Shown one piece after another: positions 1 to 7,755 of a stretch of DNA of 36,614 nt. Position numbers and translations under genes: made by a program. The notes under the pieces were generated by a model, which saw only the letters and a list, made by a program, of their open reading frames with translations, ran no database searches and was not told the origin of the DNA. The DNA comes from Candidatus Gastranaerophilales bacterium (GTDB lineage: Bacteria; Cyanobacteriota; Vampirovibrionia; Gastranaerophilales; Gastranaerophilaceae), in the NCBI GenBank assembly GCA_944322685.1, contig CALUPP010000061.1:1-36614 (forward strand). Reading direction: 5' to 3'. Every line of letters begins with the position of its first letter. Within the stretch, counting starts at the first letter, position 1.

Positions 1-2736
1 GGAACGGGCAACCTAGTTGTCGCATCCGGCACAGATGTCACAAATAACGCCGGAACTATCAACCTTACGAACTCAAACGGCGGTTCTTTTGAGCTCCAAA
101 ACGGTGCTGTGTTGACAAATAACTCAAATTCAACTTTGAATATTACAAACTCGGCTTCGGCTGGCAATGTGACAATTAACGGACAAATTACCGCTGATGC
201 GGGTTCTTCAAACAACAAAGTGAACATTACCAATAGCGGTGTGAATGTTATTGTGGATGCAAATACTGATATTTCGAATATCAGCGATTTGAAAATCACA
301 AATACCGCAGATTCTACCGGTAATCTCAATATTAACGGCAGTTTAACTAATAATCACAATGTTACGCTCGAAAATCTTAATAATGGCGCAACAGGTATTG
401 AAATCGGCTCAAATCCGTTGTCAACAACCGGGCTTTTGACCATGACAAACTACGGCCAGACCGGTTTGGTTATCACCGGTGACCAGATTTCGTCCACGGG
501 CGGTATGCATCTTACAAGTAACAATTCAATAACCGTAAATGGTACTTTGACCAACAAAGAAACAACTACAAACAACGGTTTACAGATAACAAATATCCAA
601 AACGACGGTACAGTAAACAATTCCGGCATTCAAATCAACGGAAATATAATCACGAGTGCGCGCCCCGATGCGAACGGAAATAACGTAAATAAAATCGTAA
701 ACCAAAATACCGATGCTTCCTCTTCGGTAAATATTGCAGAAACTGCTCAAATTACCTCAAACGGCGGCATTGATATTGTTTCTGACGGCGGTCAGGGCGT
801 AATTCTTGACGGAACAGTGCTAAATACTGCTGTTGACGGTGCTAATTACGGCGGAAATATAAATATTACGGCTAATAACGCGTCAATTGACTTGAAACAT
901 TATGATTTAGACGCAAATTCTCAGGATTATGCAAATACCCCGGTCAGAGTCAAAAATGAACAGGGCGATATTTCAATAACCGCTGAGAGTATAACAAACA
1001 GCACGCAAAAAGAGGGCGTTAGCTTGATTGCAACGGGCAATATTACCCTAAATGCGACAAACGGCAGCATTGGCAGCATGGACAATATAGTTTATGATTC
1101 AAAAACAAACGGTTTTGAAAATATTGACGATACAATCTCAGTAAATGTGCTTGCAGGCGGCAAAACCTCGGCTAGCGCCACATCTGACGTTAATTTGCGC
1201 GGTTACAAGATGGAAAATTATTTAACTACGCAAAATATGGCCTATGGCTCTGTCAGCGGCGGAAATACCGTATTTTTACCCGCTGTTGACGGATATATCC
1301 AGGCGGATAACGTTGCAGCCGGTCAGGCTTACATATATTCCGGCCTAGCACAGGCTGATGGTGGTTATATTAATATCGGCAGAGTCGAAATGCTTGATGA
1401 AAACGGCTATTTCTCACTTGAAGCCGACGGAAACGTGACTGTTGCAAGCTCCGCGTCAAACAAACCGATTGATTTTGACTTTGTAATCAGCAAATCCGGC
1501 AGTGTTGACCTTGCTTTGAACGGTGATTCTTCAATCAGCACGGTTACTGCGCCGGAATCGGTCAAAATTCATTCATCTGGTGATAATCTCGGCATAGAAT
1601 ATCTCGGAAAATTCGTTGATGATGACGGAAACGTTATTGCTCGCGGCGCTGACATTATACCATCCACGCTTGATTTGCAGGTGACAGGTCATGAATCTGG
1701 CGCAAATAACAGCACTCTCGGTATCATGCATGCGTATGTAAAAGATAATGTTACAATGCGTGCGGATAATATTTATGCCTATGAGGACGCAGCAGAGGGT
1801 TCAACCGGCTTCCACAGCGCAAATGAGAACAACGAGTTGATTACATTCGACATAATGGGTGTAAACACGCCTCAATATGATAAATATTCACCAATAACAG
1901 AGTTCGGAAACCCGAATTATCATCCGGAACCGGGTGATGCGAGTGTTCGTGACTTAAAATTGACGATTGGTGATGTTGAAAATCCTGATGCATTGTTTGG
2001 TGCAGAGTTTGACAGAGTTTATACTGAAAATGCCCAAATAAACGCTACTGCAAAGGTCGATGCGGATACCGGATTGCCTGTTGCAGCGGAAATGAACTTT
2101 GAAAACATCACTGTAAACCAGAAAGGTCGTTTGCAGAATAATAAATATACAATTGATATAAATAACGTGGATAAAATCTACGATTACAGCGCAGATGCTA
2201 CACTTTACACAAAAATAACAGGTTCATTCCAGACTTATATGAGTGATAATGTTACAATTGATACAACTGCGCCTATCATTGTTTATAACCCGCACAGAAT
2301 CTTTAACTTGCCTCAAACGGAAAACAGTTTCCAACGTTTGACGAATAAATCTAACCGAATTGAGGAAGAATCAACGCTTTATAGATTCCGTGACGGCAGA
2401 AAAAATACAAGAACAGCAAAAGACAGAAAAGACATCCGCTGGTCAATAAGCGATAAAGAACACAAGGTTCTTGGTTCGTCTACGAGTGAATCTGGAGCAG
2501 TAATTACTGATATTATTGACATTTCAAAAGGCGGAATGCTTGTTGCGACTAACAGCCCGCTTAAACAGGGCGAGCTCCTCAATGTCAACTTCATGTACAA
2601 GGGTATTCCTTTTGATGTACAGGGCGAGGTTGTCAGAGTCGAGGAAAATAACCGTGCCGGTGTCAAATTTGTCGATATGGATAGGTTTACGTCAAACATA
2701 ATCCTATATATTGCGATGATGACAGAAAATTTGTAG
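1..2736 (+). CDS. Filamentous beta-helix adhesin, 3' part, with C-terminal PilZ domain
   Basis: The frame is open from base 1, so the 5' end lies outside the window; GTG at 109 is only an internal codon. The visible 911 residues split in two. Residues 1 to about 770 are Asn/Thr/Gly/Ile-rich with recurring NITN- and INGxI-type strands, as in right-handed beta-helix exoproteins of the haemagglutinin/filamentous adhesin type. Residues about 795-911 match a PilZ domain: RKDIR at 809-813 is the RxxxR c-di-GMP motif and DISKGG at 840-845 is the DxSxxG motif, followed by the expected beta-barrel strands. PilZ is normally cytoplasmic, so the fusion is odd; there is no frameshift between the two parts. 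Beta-helix nature and PilZ are read from the sequence; surface location and adhesion are inferred from the family. The gene is followed at once by a strong terminator. Confidence 0.8.
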   Translation, partial: GTGNLVVASGTDVTNNAGTINLTNSNGGSFELQNGAVLTNNSNSTLNITNSASAGNVTINGQITADAGSSNNKVNITNSGVNVIVDANTDISNISDLKITNTADSTGNLNINGSLTNNHNVTLENLNNGATGIEIGSNPLSTTGLLTMTNYGQTGLVITGDQISSTGGMHLTSNNSITVNGTLTNKETTTNNGLQITNIQNDGTVNNSGIQINGNIITSARPDANGNNVNKIVNQNTDASSSVNIAETAQITSNGGIDIVSDGGQGVILDGTVLNTAVDGANYGGNINITANNASIDLKHYDLDANSQDYANTPVRVKNEQGDISITAESITNSTQKEGVSLIATGNITLNATNGSIGSMDNIVYDSKTNGFENIDDTISVNVLAGGKTSASATSDVNLRGYKMENYLTTQNMAYGSVSGGNTVFLPAVDGYIQADNVAAGQAYIYSGLAQADGGYINIGRVEMLDENGYFSLEADGNVTVASSASNKPIDFDFVISKSGSVDLALNGDSSISTVTAPESVKIHSSGDNLGIEYLGKFVDDDGNVIARGADIIPSTLDLQVTGHESGANNSTLGIMHAYVKDNVTMRADNIYAYEDAAEGSTGFHSANENNELITFDIMGVNTPQYDKYSPITEFGNPNYHPEPGDASVRDLKLTIGDVENPDALFGAEFDRVYTENAQINATAKVDADTGLPVAAEMNFENITVNQKGRLQNNKYTIDINNVDKIYDYSADATLYTKITGSFQTYMSDNVTIDTTAPIIVYNPHRIFNLPQTENSFQRLTNKSNRIEEESTLYRFRDGRKNTRTAKDRKDIRWSISDKEHKVLGSSTSESGAVITDIIDISKGGMLVATNSPLKQGELLNVNFMYKGIPFDVQGEVVRVEENNRAGVKFVDMDRFTSNIILYIAMMTENL

Positions 2737-2761
2737 TAAATCAAAGCATTAAATTGTTGTG

Positions 2762-2791
2762 AAGCGGCGAAATTTCGCCGCTTTTGCTTTT
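2762..2791 (+). terminator. Intrinsic terminator of the adhesin gene
   Basis: A perfect 11-bp inverted repeat (AAGCGGCGAAA at 2762-2772, its complement at 2773-2783) runs into a T-rich tract. It starts 25 bases after the adhesin stop codon. Confidence 0.85.
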
Positions 2792-2819
2792 ATATTTTGA
2801 AAATTGATAAAAATTAATA

Positions 2820-2960
2820 AAATTTGCAAAAAAAAAGCTCTAATCTTTCGATTGGAGCAATACTTTAATAGGAAGGGAAGGTTAGGAAGTTAGGTAGGTT
2901 AGTGTGAAAGTCTCATCTTATTTAAATCTTTATGTTTATTTAATGTTTGCTGTTTTGTTT
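2820..2960 (-). ncRNA. Candidate small RNA with C-rich unpaired segment
   Basis: On the minus strand, a promoter-like module (2963-3018) is followed by about 130 bases with no credible gene and then a textbook terminator (2827-2857). The predicted RNA has a CU-rich stretch (complement of 2868-2905) with three CCTAAC/CTAAC units and several CUUCC and UUCCC runs, resembling the C-rich anti-Shine-Dalgarno loops of known regulatory RNAs. The only reading frame with a start is a five-codon ATG ORF (MRLSH). No known RNA family is recognised; the alternative is the remnant of a lost gene whose promoter and terminator survive. Confidence 0.45.
2827..2857 (-). terminator. Intrinsic terminator, minus strand (end of candidate sRNA)
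   Basis: Read on the minus strand: a 9-bp stem (GCTCCAATC with GATTAGAGC, one G-U pair) closed by a GAAA tetraloop and followed by nine Ts. The plus-strand reading has no T-run, so the direction is clear. It is 280 bases beyond the end of the isomerase gene, closer to the sRNA candidate. Confidence 0.8.
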
Positions 2961-2962
2961 TG

Positions 2963-3018
2963 TCTTACATATATATAAAGTATATACAAAACTAAAAATT
3001 GCAGACATGAGTATATAC
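2963..3018 (-). promoter_or_regulatory. Shared promoter/operator module, copy A
   Basis: On the minus strand this holds GTATATAC (3018-3011), a GCAATTTTT block (3002-2994), a second GTATATAC (2987-2980) and a TTATATATATGTAAGA tail. The same order is found in front of the genes at 15189 and 23703. Here nothing but the candidate sRNA lies downstream. GTATATAC is an 8-bp palindrome, which suggests a protein-binding site; no regulator can be named. Confidence 0.6.
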
Positions 3019-3138
3019 TGTTACAAAACTTTACATATTTCATATTCGCGAATAATTTTTCTACTTACAATAATTTTGCTGAAATAAAATCTACATCGCT
3101 TATAGCGCGTTTAAATTGTTTTATTCCATTACTCATTT

Positions 3139-4584
3139 TCAATTATTTTTTAGAATAGACTCGACTTCGTCTTTATAAATTTTTACATTTGGCTGTTCAA
3201 CTTCAGGCAAAATTTGAGGGTGTTTTTCGCCTTTTAGGCTTCTTAAAAACATTCCCGTGTACATGGCTTCAAAATGCTTTAGTTCTATGAACTCCCCTAT
3301 TGTTTCAGGGGATAAATCTTTTAGTTCAATTAGTGAAACCGGGTGATTTTTTGAATATGCCTTTAAACTTCCTGAAATTAGTGCATTATAAGGCTTGTAT
3401 TCTGCCGAACCGTCATTTTTTATGATGTTGAACGTGTAAAAAGAAGTAGTATTTCCTGAATCAAGGTCGCTTTCGGCTGAATTGTGCAAAAATTCGGGCC
3501 CGATTAAATCCGCAGCTTTATAAAGCGATTTGTGTGATTCTTTTTTCATTTGTGTGTTCCACAGCTTTGTTCCCTCAAAGCTATCGCCGAAATAATAGTC
3601 ATACTGGTTTGTTTGGCCATTTATTATGCAATTTGCATTAAATAAAGCTCTTTGTGCCGCGAAATTTTGTGATATGTTGCTTGAGAGGAACTTTTTCTGG
3701 GCATTTTGTGCGGATGTGAGCATTTTTTTCATATCCTCTTTCTTCATTCCTGCCCAGGCAAGCGCAACCAGCGCATGATCATCAAATGCTCCGAATCTTC
3801 CTCCGCAGTCGTCATGGATTATGCCGGTTTTGTAGCCCTTTTCTCCTGCAATTTTCCTTAATGTGCTGGAATCAGGATTTTTGTCCGTGATTGCCGTGAA
3901 ATGCTTGGCTGTTTCCTTTTCTGCGGCTTTTTGGGCGTCATTTTCGCTCATTCCGGCTTGAATGTAGTCTTTTTTGAATTTTTCTATGAATTTTTTCTCT
4001 ACATAAGCATATCCCGTTGACGGTTCAAGGGTTGTGCCTGATTTTGAGGCCACCATTATTGACGCATTTTCTAAATTGCCAAGTTTTGAGATAAATTTAT
4101 CCATACTTTGCGGGTCAACAGCTGATAAAAATATAATATTATCATTTTTGCCGGTCAGGCCGAGCAAGTTTTCAATAGTATGCTTTGAACCGCCTATTCC
4201 AATGATTCCGAGCTTTTTTTTGCCGTCTTTTTTCATTGATTCGGCCAGATTGTAGATTTCATCGATTCTGTTTAGCTGCTCAGCGGGCAAAACACCAATC
4301 CAATTCAGCACCTGGCCGGATTGGCCGGCTCTTTTTGCAAGTTCTGATATGTCCTGCCGGGCGATTTTGTCATATTTTGCCGCTAATTCGGTGATGGTTG
4401 GCGCATTGTAAAATTTCACATTAACTGCCGGTGCATTTTGCGTTCTGTACAACATATAAGCCAGCATTGTCGGCATCGGAACGGGTATTTGTTCTTTTTG
4501 TGAAGTTTGAGCGGGATTTTCTCTTTTTTCTGCTTTAAATCCCGGTATTTTTGCGATATTTACGTAATTTGACGTTATTTTCAT
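3139..4584 (-). CDS. pgi: Divergent glucose-6-phosphate isomerase family protein
   Basis: A 481-residue protein with the two sugar-isomerase (SIS) subdomains of phosphoglucose isomerase, which interconverts glucose-6-P and fructose-6-P in the cytoplasm. Visible family motifs are GIGGS at 129-133, SKSGTT at 180-185 (phosphate-binding loop) and GGRF at 261-264. It departs from the classical family in that GGRFS is GGRFGAFDDH here. The first ~50 residues are an extension without family resemblance, rich in Pro, Lys and Gln. ATG at 4584 is used; the nearest SD-like sequence is weak. It is transcribed alone, divergent from the small secreted protein at 4795. The family is fairly sure; whether the substrate is glucose-6-P is not. 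Confidence 0.75.
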   Translation of the reverse strand: MKITSNYVNIAKIPGFKAEKRENPAQTSQKEQIPVPMPTMLAYMLYRTQNAPAVNVKFYNAPTITELAAKYDKIARQDISELAKRAGQSGQVLNWIGVLPAEQLNRIDEIYNLAESMKKDGKKKLGIIGIGGSKHTIENLLGLTGKNDNIIFLSAVDPQSMDKFISKLGNLENASIMVASKSGTTLEPSTGYAYVEKKFIEKFKKDYIQAGMSENDAQKAAEKETAKHFTAITDKNPDSSTLRKIAGEKGYKTGIIHDDCGGRFGAFDDHALVALAWAGMKKEDMKKMLTSAQNAQKKFLSSNISQNFAAQRALFNANCIINGQTNQYDYYFGDSFEGTKLWNTQMKKESHKSLYKAADLIGPEFLHNSAESDLDSGNTTSFYTFNIIKNDGSAEYKPYNALISGSLKAYSKNHPVSLIELKDLSPETIGEFIELKHFEAMYTGMFLRSLKGEKHPQILPEVEQPNVKIYKDEVESILKNN

Positions 4585-4701
4585 GAAAATTTGAGCTCTT
4601 TGAATATTCCTAACACTCTTATAAAGCTCCTGATTTTGAAAATGTGCCGTTTGGCAAAAAAAATTTTATATATTTTTACAAATTTAACAATTCGGACAAT
4701 A

Positions 4702-4730
4702 TTGAAACTTGCCCGTTGGCCTAATGTAAT
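4702..4730 (+). promoter_or_regulatory. Sigma-70-type promoter of the small secreted protein
   Basis: TTGAAA (4702-4707), a 17-base spacer and TGTAAT (4725-4730): each hexamer is one base off consensus. The predicted start of transcription near 4737 leaves a leader of about 57 bases that ends in AGGAGA (4783-4788) ahead of the ATG. Confidence 0.6.
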
Positions 4731-4794
4731 AAATTTCTGAGATGTAAAAATGAAAATGTGCTGGATGCACAGATTTTAATACAGGAGATAAATT

Positions 4795-5082
4795 ATGAAA
4801 AAGATAGCGTTATTGACTGCGTTGACAGTTATGCTCGGGACATCAGGCGCTTTTGCGCTCTGCAATTGCCCGAACCCCAACCCTTATGCCTATGATTATA
4901 ACAGGGTAAGCATTGCAGCTCCCGTAGTTGTTGCCCCTGCCGCTTATAATCCATGCTGCAACCCTTGCTGCGGCGAGAAAAAACAACAAAAGAAATCATT
5001 TTTCACCCGTGTTTATGACGGTACAAAAACAGTTTATCAAAACACATTCGGAAATTTGTTCACATCAATGACAGGATACTAA
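4795..5082 (+). CDS. Small secreted Cys-rich protein
   Basis: A 95-residue protein of unknown function. Residues 1-21 are a clear Sec signal peptide (MKKIALLTAL start, hydrophobic core, AFA just before the likely cleavage site). The mature part has six cysteines in tight groups: CNC at 23-25 and CCNPCC at 54-59, followed by a basic stretch and an aromatic-rich C-terminus. The pattern could bind metal or form disulfides in the periplasm, which is inference. The SD AGGAGA sits seven bases before the ATG, and promoter and terminator are both close, so it is a single-gene transcript. No family is recognised. Confidence 0.8.
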   Translation: MKKIALLTALTVMLGTSGAFALCNCPNPNPYAYDYNRVSIAAPVVVAPAAYNPCCNPCCGEKKQQKKSFFTRVYDGTKTVYQNTFGNLFTSMTGY

Positions 5083-5101
5083 TTTAATATAATAACGGAG
5101 A

Positions 5102-5130
5102 AAAACCCGCATATTTTGTGCGGGTTTTTT
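5102..5130 (+). terminator. Intrinsic terminator of the small secreted protein
   Basis: An 8-bp stem AACCCGCA (5104-5111) / TGCGGGTT (5119-5126) with a seven-base loop and a T6 run. Confidence 0.85.
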
Positions 5131-5140
5131 GTCCAAAAAT

Positions 5141-5168
5141 GAAAAACCTCCCTTTTTAAGGAGGTTTT
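5141..5168 (-). terminator. Intrinsic terminator of the helical hypothetical gene
   Basis: A 9-bp stem (AAAACCTCC at 5143-5151, GGAGGTTTT at 5160-5168). On the minus strand it ends in T5 and lies 45 bases after the stop of the gene at 5213-5758. It may also work on the plus strand as a backup. Confidence 0.75.
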
Positions 5169-5212
5169 CTATTTACTTCATACACACTACGAGGAATTAA
5201 TCGTTTGACTTA

Positions 5213-5758
5213 TTAAGCATATTTCGGTGCTGAGTTCTTTATTCCGTCTTCTTCAGCTTTTGTAACTCCTTCGAGCTCTGCTTCTGCGGCTTTAAGCTGA
5301 GTTTCAATTTGCAGTTTTTCATTTTGGATTTCTGTTTCCATTTTCTTAACCTGCGCTTGTTCAGCTTTTCCTGCTGCATCCAGCGCCTGTTTAAAGAATG
5401 AATTGAATATAAAGAACTGATTCATGTTGATTGAATTCGGATTTGTCGGGTCAACCGCCATTCCGTATTGCCCGCCTGACTGCAAATTAGCCTGTGTCAG
5501 GCTGTTCATATACATTTGCGAGGTCATGCTTGCCTGGAAAAGCGCTTTCGGTACGCTGCTGTTCAGATAATTCATCTGAACACCGAAAATGCTGGCCGGC
5601 CCGTTCATAAATTCACCCGGGGTGATTATACCGTCGGCAATATTTGCTGCATAGGCCGCTAAATCTTGAAGCCTTTGTGCCAACTGCATCTGCCTGTATT
5701 GCAACTGGTTGATGCGCTGGGTTAATTGCAGTTTTCGCATTGTAAATATTGCGTACAC
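5213..5758 (-). CDS. Hypothetical helical protein with C-terminal coiled coil
   Basis: 181 residues, no family recognised. The N-terminal ~40 residues are a Gln/Arg/Leu-rich helix. The middle is uncharged, Met/Gln/Asn-rich and reminiscent of structural or appendage-associated proteins. Residues about 125-170 form an amphipathic Lys/Glu/Gln coiled coil. There is no signal peptide or membrane segment. The start is GTG at 5758 because AGGAG lies seven bases ahead of it; the in-frame ATG six codons later has no SD. It ends at its own terminator. A structural or scaffolding role is a guess. Confidence 0.7.
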   Translation of the reverse strand: MYAIFTMRKLQLTQRINQLQYRQMQLAQRLQDLAAYAANIADGIITPGEFMNGPASIFGVQMNYLNSSVPKALFQASMTSQMYMNSLTQANLQSGGQYGMAVDPTNPNSINMNQFFIFNSFFKQALDAAGKAEQAQVKKMETEIQNEKLQIETQLKAAEAELEGVTKAEEDGIKNSAPKYA

Positions 5759-6006
5759 TTTAGTTCTCCTACCGTAACCAATTTATCTAACCTTACATTT
5801 ATATAAAAACATTTTGAATTGCAAAATTGCGCGGGGTTTTCTTTGTTTTTGTGAAAATAATAAATTGGCTGTATCACTTTTATGGTATAAGTTTGCGGGA
5901 TTTTTGCGGTTTTTGTGTAGATAAAATATATATATGTTTTAATTATTAAAAATATACAAAATAATTAAAAAATAGATACAAAATTTTTGGAAAATATTAA
6001 GAAATG

Positions 6007-6606
6007 TTAACAACGCGTAATAACTTTGTCAATCAAACCGTACTCAACAGCCTCCTGAGCGGACATGTAGTAGTCGCGTTCGGTGTCTTGTTTGATTTTT
6101 TCAATAGGCTGGCCGGAATTTTCAGCCAGAATGCCGTTAAGCATGTTTTTCATCCTGACAATTTCTTTTGCCTCGATTTCAATGTCCGTAGCCTGGCCTT
6201 GTGCGCCGCCGAGAGGCTGGTGAATCATTATTCTTGAGCTCGGGAGCGAAAGTCTTTTACCTTTCGTGCCAGAAGAGAGCAAAAATGAGCCCATACTTGC
6301 CGCTTCACCCAGACAAATCGTGCTGACGTCGCATCTGAGGCTTTTCATTGTGTCATAAATCGCCATGCCGGCTGTAATTACGCCGCCGGGGCTGTTTATA
6401 TAAAGCATAATGTCTTTTTCCGGGTTTTCCGAATCAAGGAGCAAAAGTTGTGCAACAATAGAATTTGCGAGTTCGTCGTCAATTTCTTCGCCCAAAAAGA
6501 TTATTCTTTCGCGCAAAAGCCTTGAAAATATGTCAAAAGAGCGCTCTCCTCTTGAAGAAGACTCAATAACCATCGGTACATAGCTTAAAACTTTAGAATA
6601 TTCCAT
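6007..6606 (-). CDS. clpP: ATP-dependent Clp protease proteolytic subunit
   Basis: 199 residues, the normal length for ClpP. This serine peptidase forms a double heptameric ring and degrades proteins unfolded by ClpX or ClpA/C in the cytoplasm. The catalytic triad is present: Ser104 in GEAASMGS, His129 in IMIHQPLGG and Asp178 in the TERDYYMSA segment. The INSPGG oxyanion-loop motif is at 70-75. GGAG is five bases before the ATG. The usual neighbours (tig, clpX) are not here; it stands alone, divergent from ybaB-recR. Confidence 0.97.
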   Translation of the reverse strand: MEYSKVLSYVPMVIESSSRGERSFDIFSRLLRERIIFLGEEIDDELANSIVAQLLLLDSENPEKDIMLYINSPGGVITAGMAIYDTMKSLRCDVSTICLGEAASMGSFLLSSGTKGKRLSLPSSRIMIHQPLGGAQGQATDIEIEAKEIVRMKNMLNGILAENSGQPIEKIKQDTERDYYMSAQEAVEYGLIDKVITRC

Positions 6607-6713
6607 TTTTGCTCCGTTTTCTTATTTTTACTAAGTAAATTATACGTTTAACGCTGCCAGATTTCAAGTGCAGCATGGGTTTTCTTCCGTTTTTTGCAAT
6701 TTTTGAGCTTAAT

Positions 6714-6743
6714 TTGCAATTATTGAGCAGTTTATTTTATAAT
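6714..6743 (+). promoter_or_regulatory. Promoter of ybaB-recR
   Basis: A perfect TATAAT (6738-6743), 18 bases after TTGCAA (6714-6719). It lies 39 bases upstream of the ybaB start codon. Confidence 0.55.
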
Positions 6744-6782
6744 CTTATTAATAGCGTAATAAAATGATTGGGGAGAATAATA

Positions 6783-7115
6783 ATGAATATCGCAAGCATG
6801 ATGAAGCAAGCACAGCAAATGCAAAAAAAATTGCAAGAAGCACAAACTGAGCTCGCAAATACAGAATTCACTGCTGTATCCGGAAATGGCGCAGTTACGG
6901 CAATTTGTGACGGACAGGGTAAATTTAAGGCAATAAAGCTCTCAAAATCGGCATTGAACCCTGAAAATCCTGATTCTGTCGATGATGATACCCTTGAAAT
7001 GCTTGAAGATTTGATTGCAACTGCAATGAAACAGGCTACCGAGCAGGCATCTTCTGCTATGGAAGCTAAAATGAAAGCGCTCACCGGCGGTATTCACATT
7101 CCGGGACTGTTTTAA
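6783..7115 (+). CDS. ybaB: YbaB/EbfC family nucleoid-associated protein
   Basis: 110 residues, typical for the family. YbaB/EbfC dimers bind DNA and are nearly always encoded beside recR, as here. It shows the N-terminal helix rich in Met and Gln (MMKQAQQMQKKLQEAQ), a central beta region with the conserved GNGAV turn, and a C-terminal Ala/Met/Lys-rich helix followed by GGIHIPGLF. The start is ATG 6783, with GGGGAG seven bases upstream; an upstream in-frame TTG would contain this SD and is rejected. The stop codon and the recR start share one base (TAATG), so the two genes are translationally coupled. Confidence 0.93.
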   Translation: MNIASMMKQAQQMQKKLQEAQTELANTEFTAVSGNGAVTAICDGQGKFKAIKLSKSALNPENPDSVDDDTLEMLEDLIATAMKQATEQASSAMEAKMKALTGGIHIPGLF

Positions 7116-7711
7116 TGCAATATACAAAACCTTTAGCTAATCTAATTGATTTTTTCCAGCGTTTCCCGGGAATCGGCCCTCGTTCGGCGCAAAGAATCGC
7201 ATTCCACCTTTTAAAAATGCCAAAACAAGAGGTGGAAAAGTTCGCGCAGACGATTATTACCGCAAAAGAGACCATCCATTACTGCGATATCTGTTTCAAT
7301 ATGTCTGCAACAAATCCATGCGAAATTTGCAGCTCGACTTCACGTGACGGCTCGATTATTTGCGTGGTTGCGGAGACAAAAGACCTTATTGCAATTGAAA
7401 AAACAAATGAGTATAAGGGAAAATACCATGTTCTTCAGGGGTTAATTTCCCCAATGGATGGAATCGGGGCTGAGGACATCAGAATTAAAGAACTTTTGCA
7501 GAGGGCGGCTGATTCGGAGGTCAAGGAGATAATTCTTGCTTTGAGCCCGTCTGTCGAGGGTGAAGCAACTTCATTGTACCTCACTAAGCTTTTAAAACCT
7601 TTCAATATAAAGGTTACGCGTATTGCCTTCGGTATTCCGGTCGGTTCTGATATTGAATTTGCTGATGAAATAACGCTCGCAAAGGCTATTGAGTGCCGCA
7701 GAGAGGTTTGA
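7115..7711 (+). CDS. recR: Recombination mediator protein RecR
   Basis: 198 residues, normal length. RecR acts with RecF/RecO to load RecA at gaps in DNA. The N-terminal helix-hairpin-helix is at 16-31 (RFPGIGPRSAQRIAFH); a four-cysteine zinc finger follows with Cys57, Cys60, Cys69 and Cys72; the Toprim domain spans about 80-175. It overlaps ybaB by one base and ends in a strong terminator, so ybaB-recR is a two-gene operon. Confidence 0.97.
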   Translation: MQYTKPLANLIDFFQRFPGIGPRSAQRIAFHLLKMPKQEVEKFAQTIITAKETIHYCDICFNMSATNPCEICSSTSRDGSIICVVAETKDLIAIEKTNEYKGKYHVLQGLISPMDGIGAEDIRIKELLQRAADSEVKEIILALSPSVEGEATSLYLTKLLKPFNIKVTRIAFGIPVGSDIEFADEITLAKAIECRREV

Positions 7712-7715
7712 TACA

Positions 7716-7745
7716 AAAAAAGAGGCCTTTTAAAGCCTCTTTTTT
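7716..7745. terminator. Bidirectional terminator between recR and fliD
   Basis: The stem AGAGGC (7721-7726) / GCCTCT (7735-7740) is extended by an A-run on the left and a T-run on the right, so it works in both directions. It separates the convergent recR and fliD genes. Confidence 0.85.
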
Positions 7746-7755
7746 ATTGGATTGT

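Noticed and set aside
2868-2905. GGAAG/TTAGG-type repeats as a possible CRISPR or telomere-like array
   Set aside because: The units are short, irregular and few, with no spacers; they are better explained as the C-rich part of the candidate sRNA.
5919-5990. AT-rich tract resembling a fourth copy of the shared module
   Set aside because: It has TATATATAT runs but lacks the GTATATAC palindrome and the GGCAATTTTT block in the right order.
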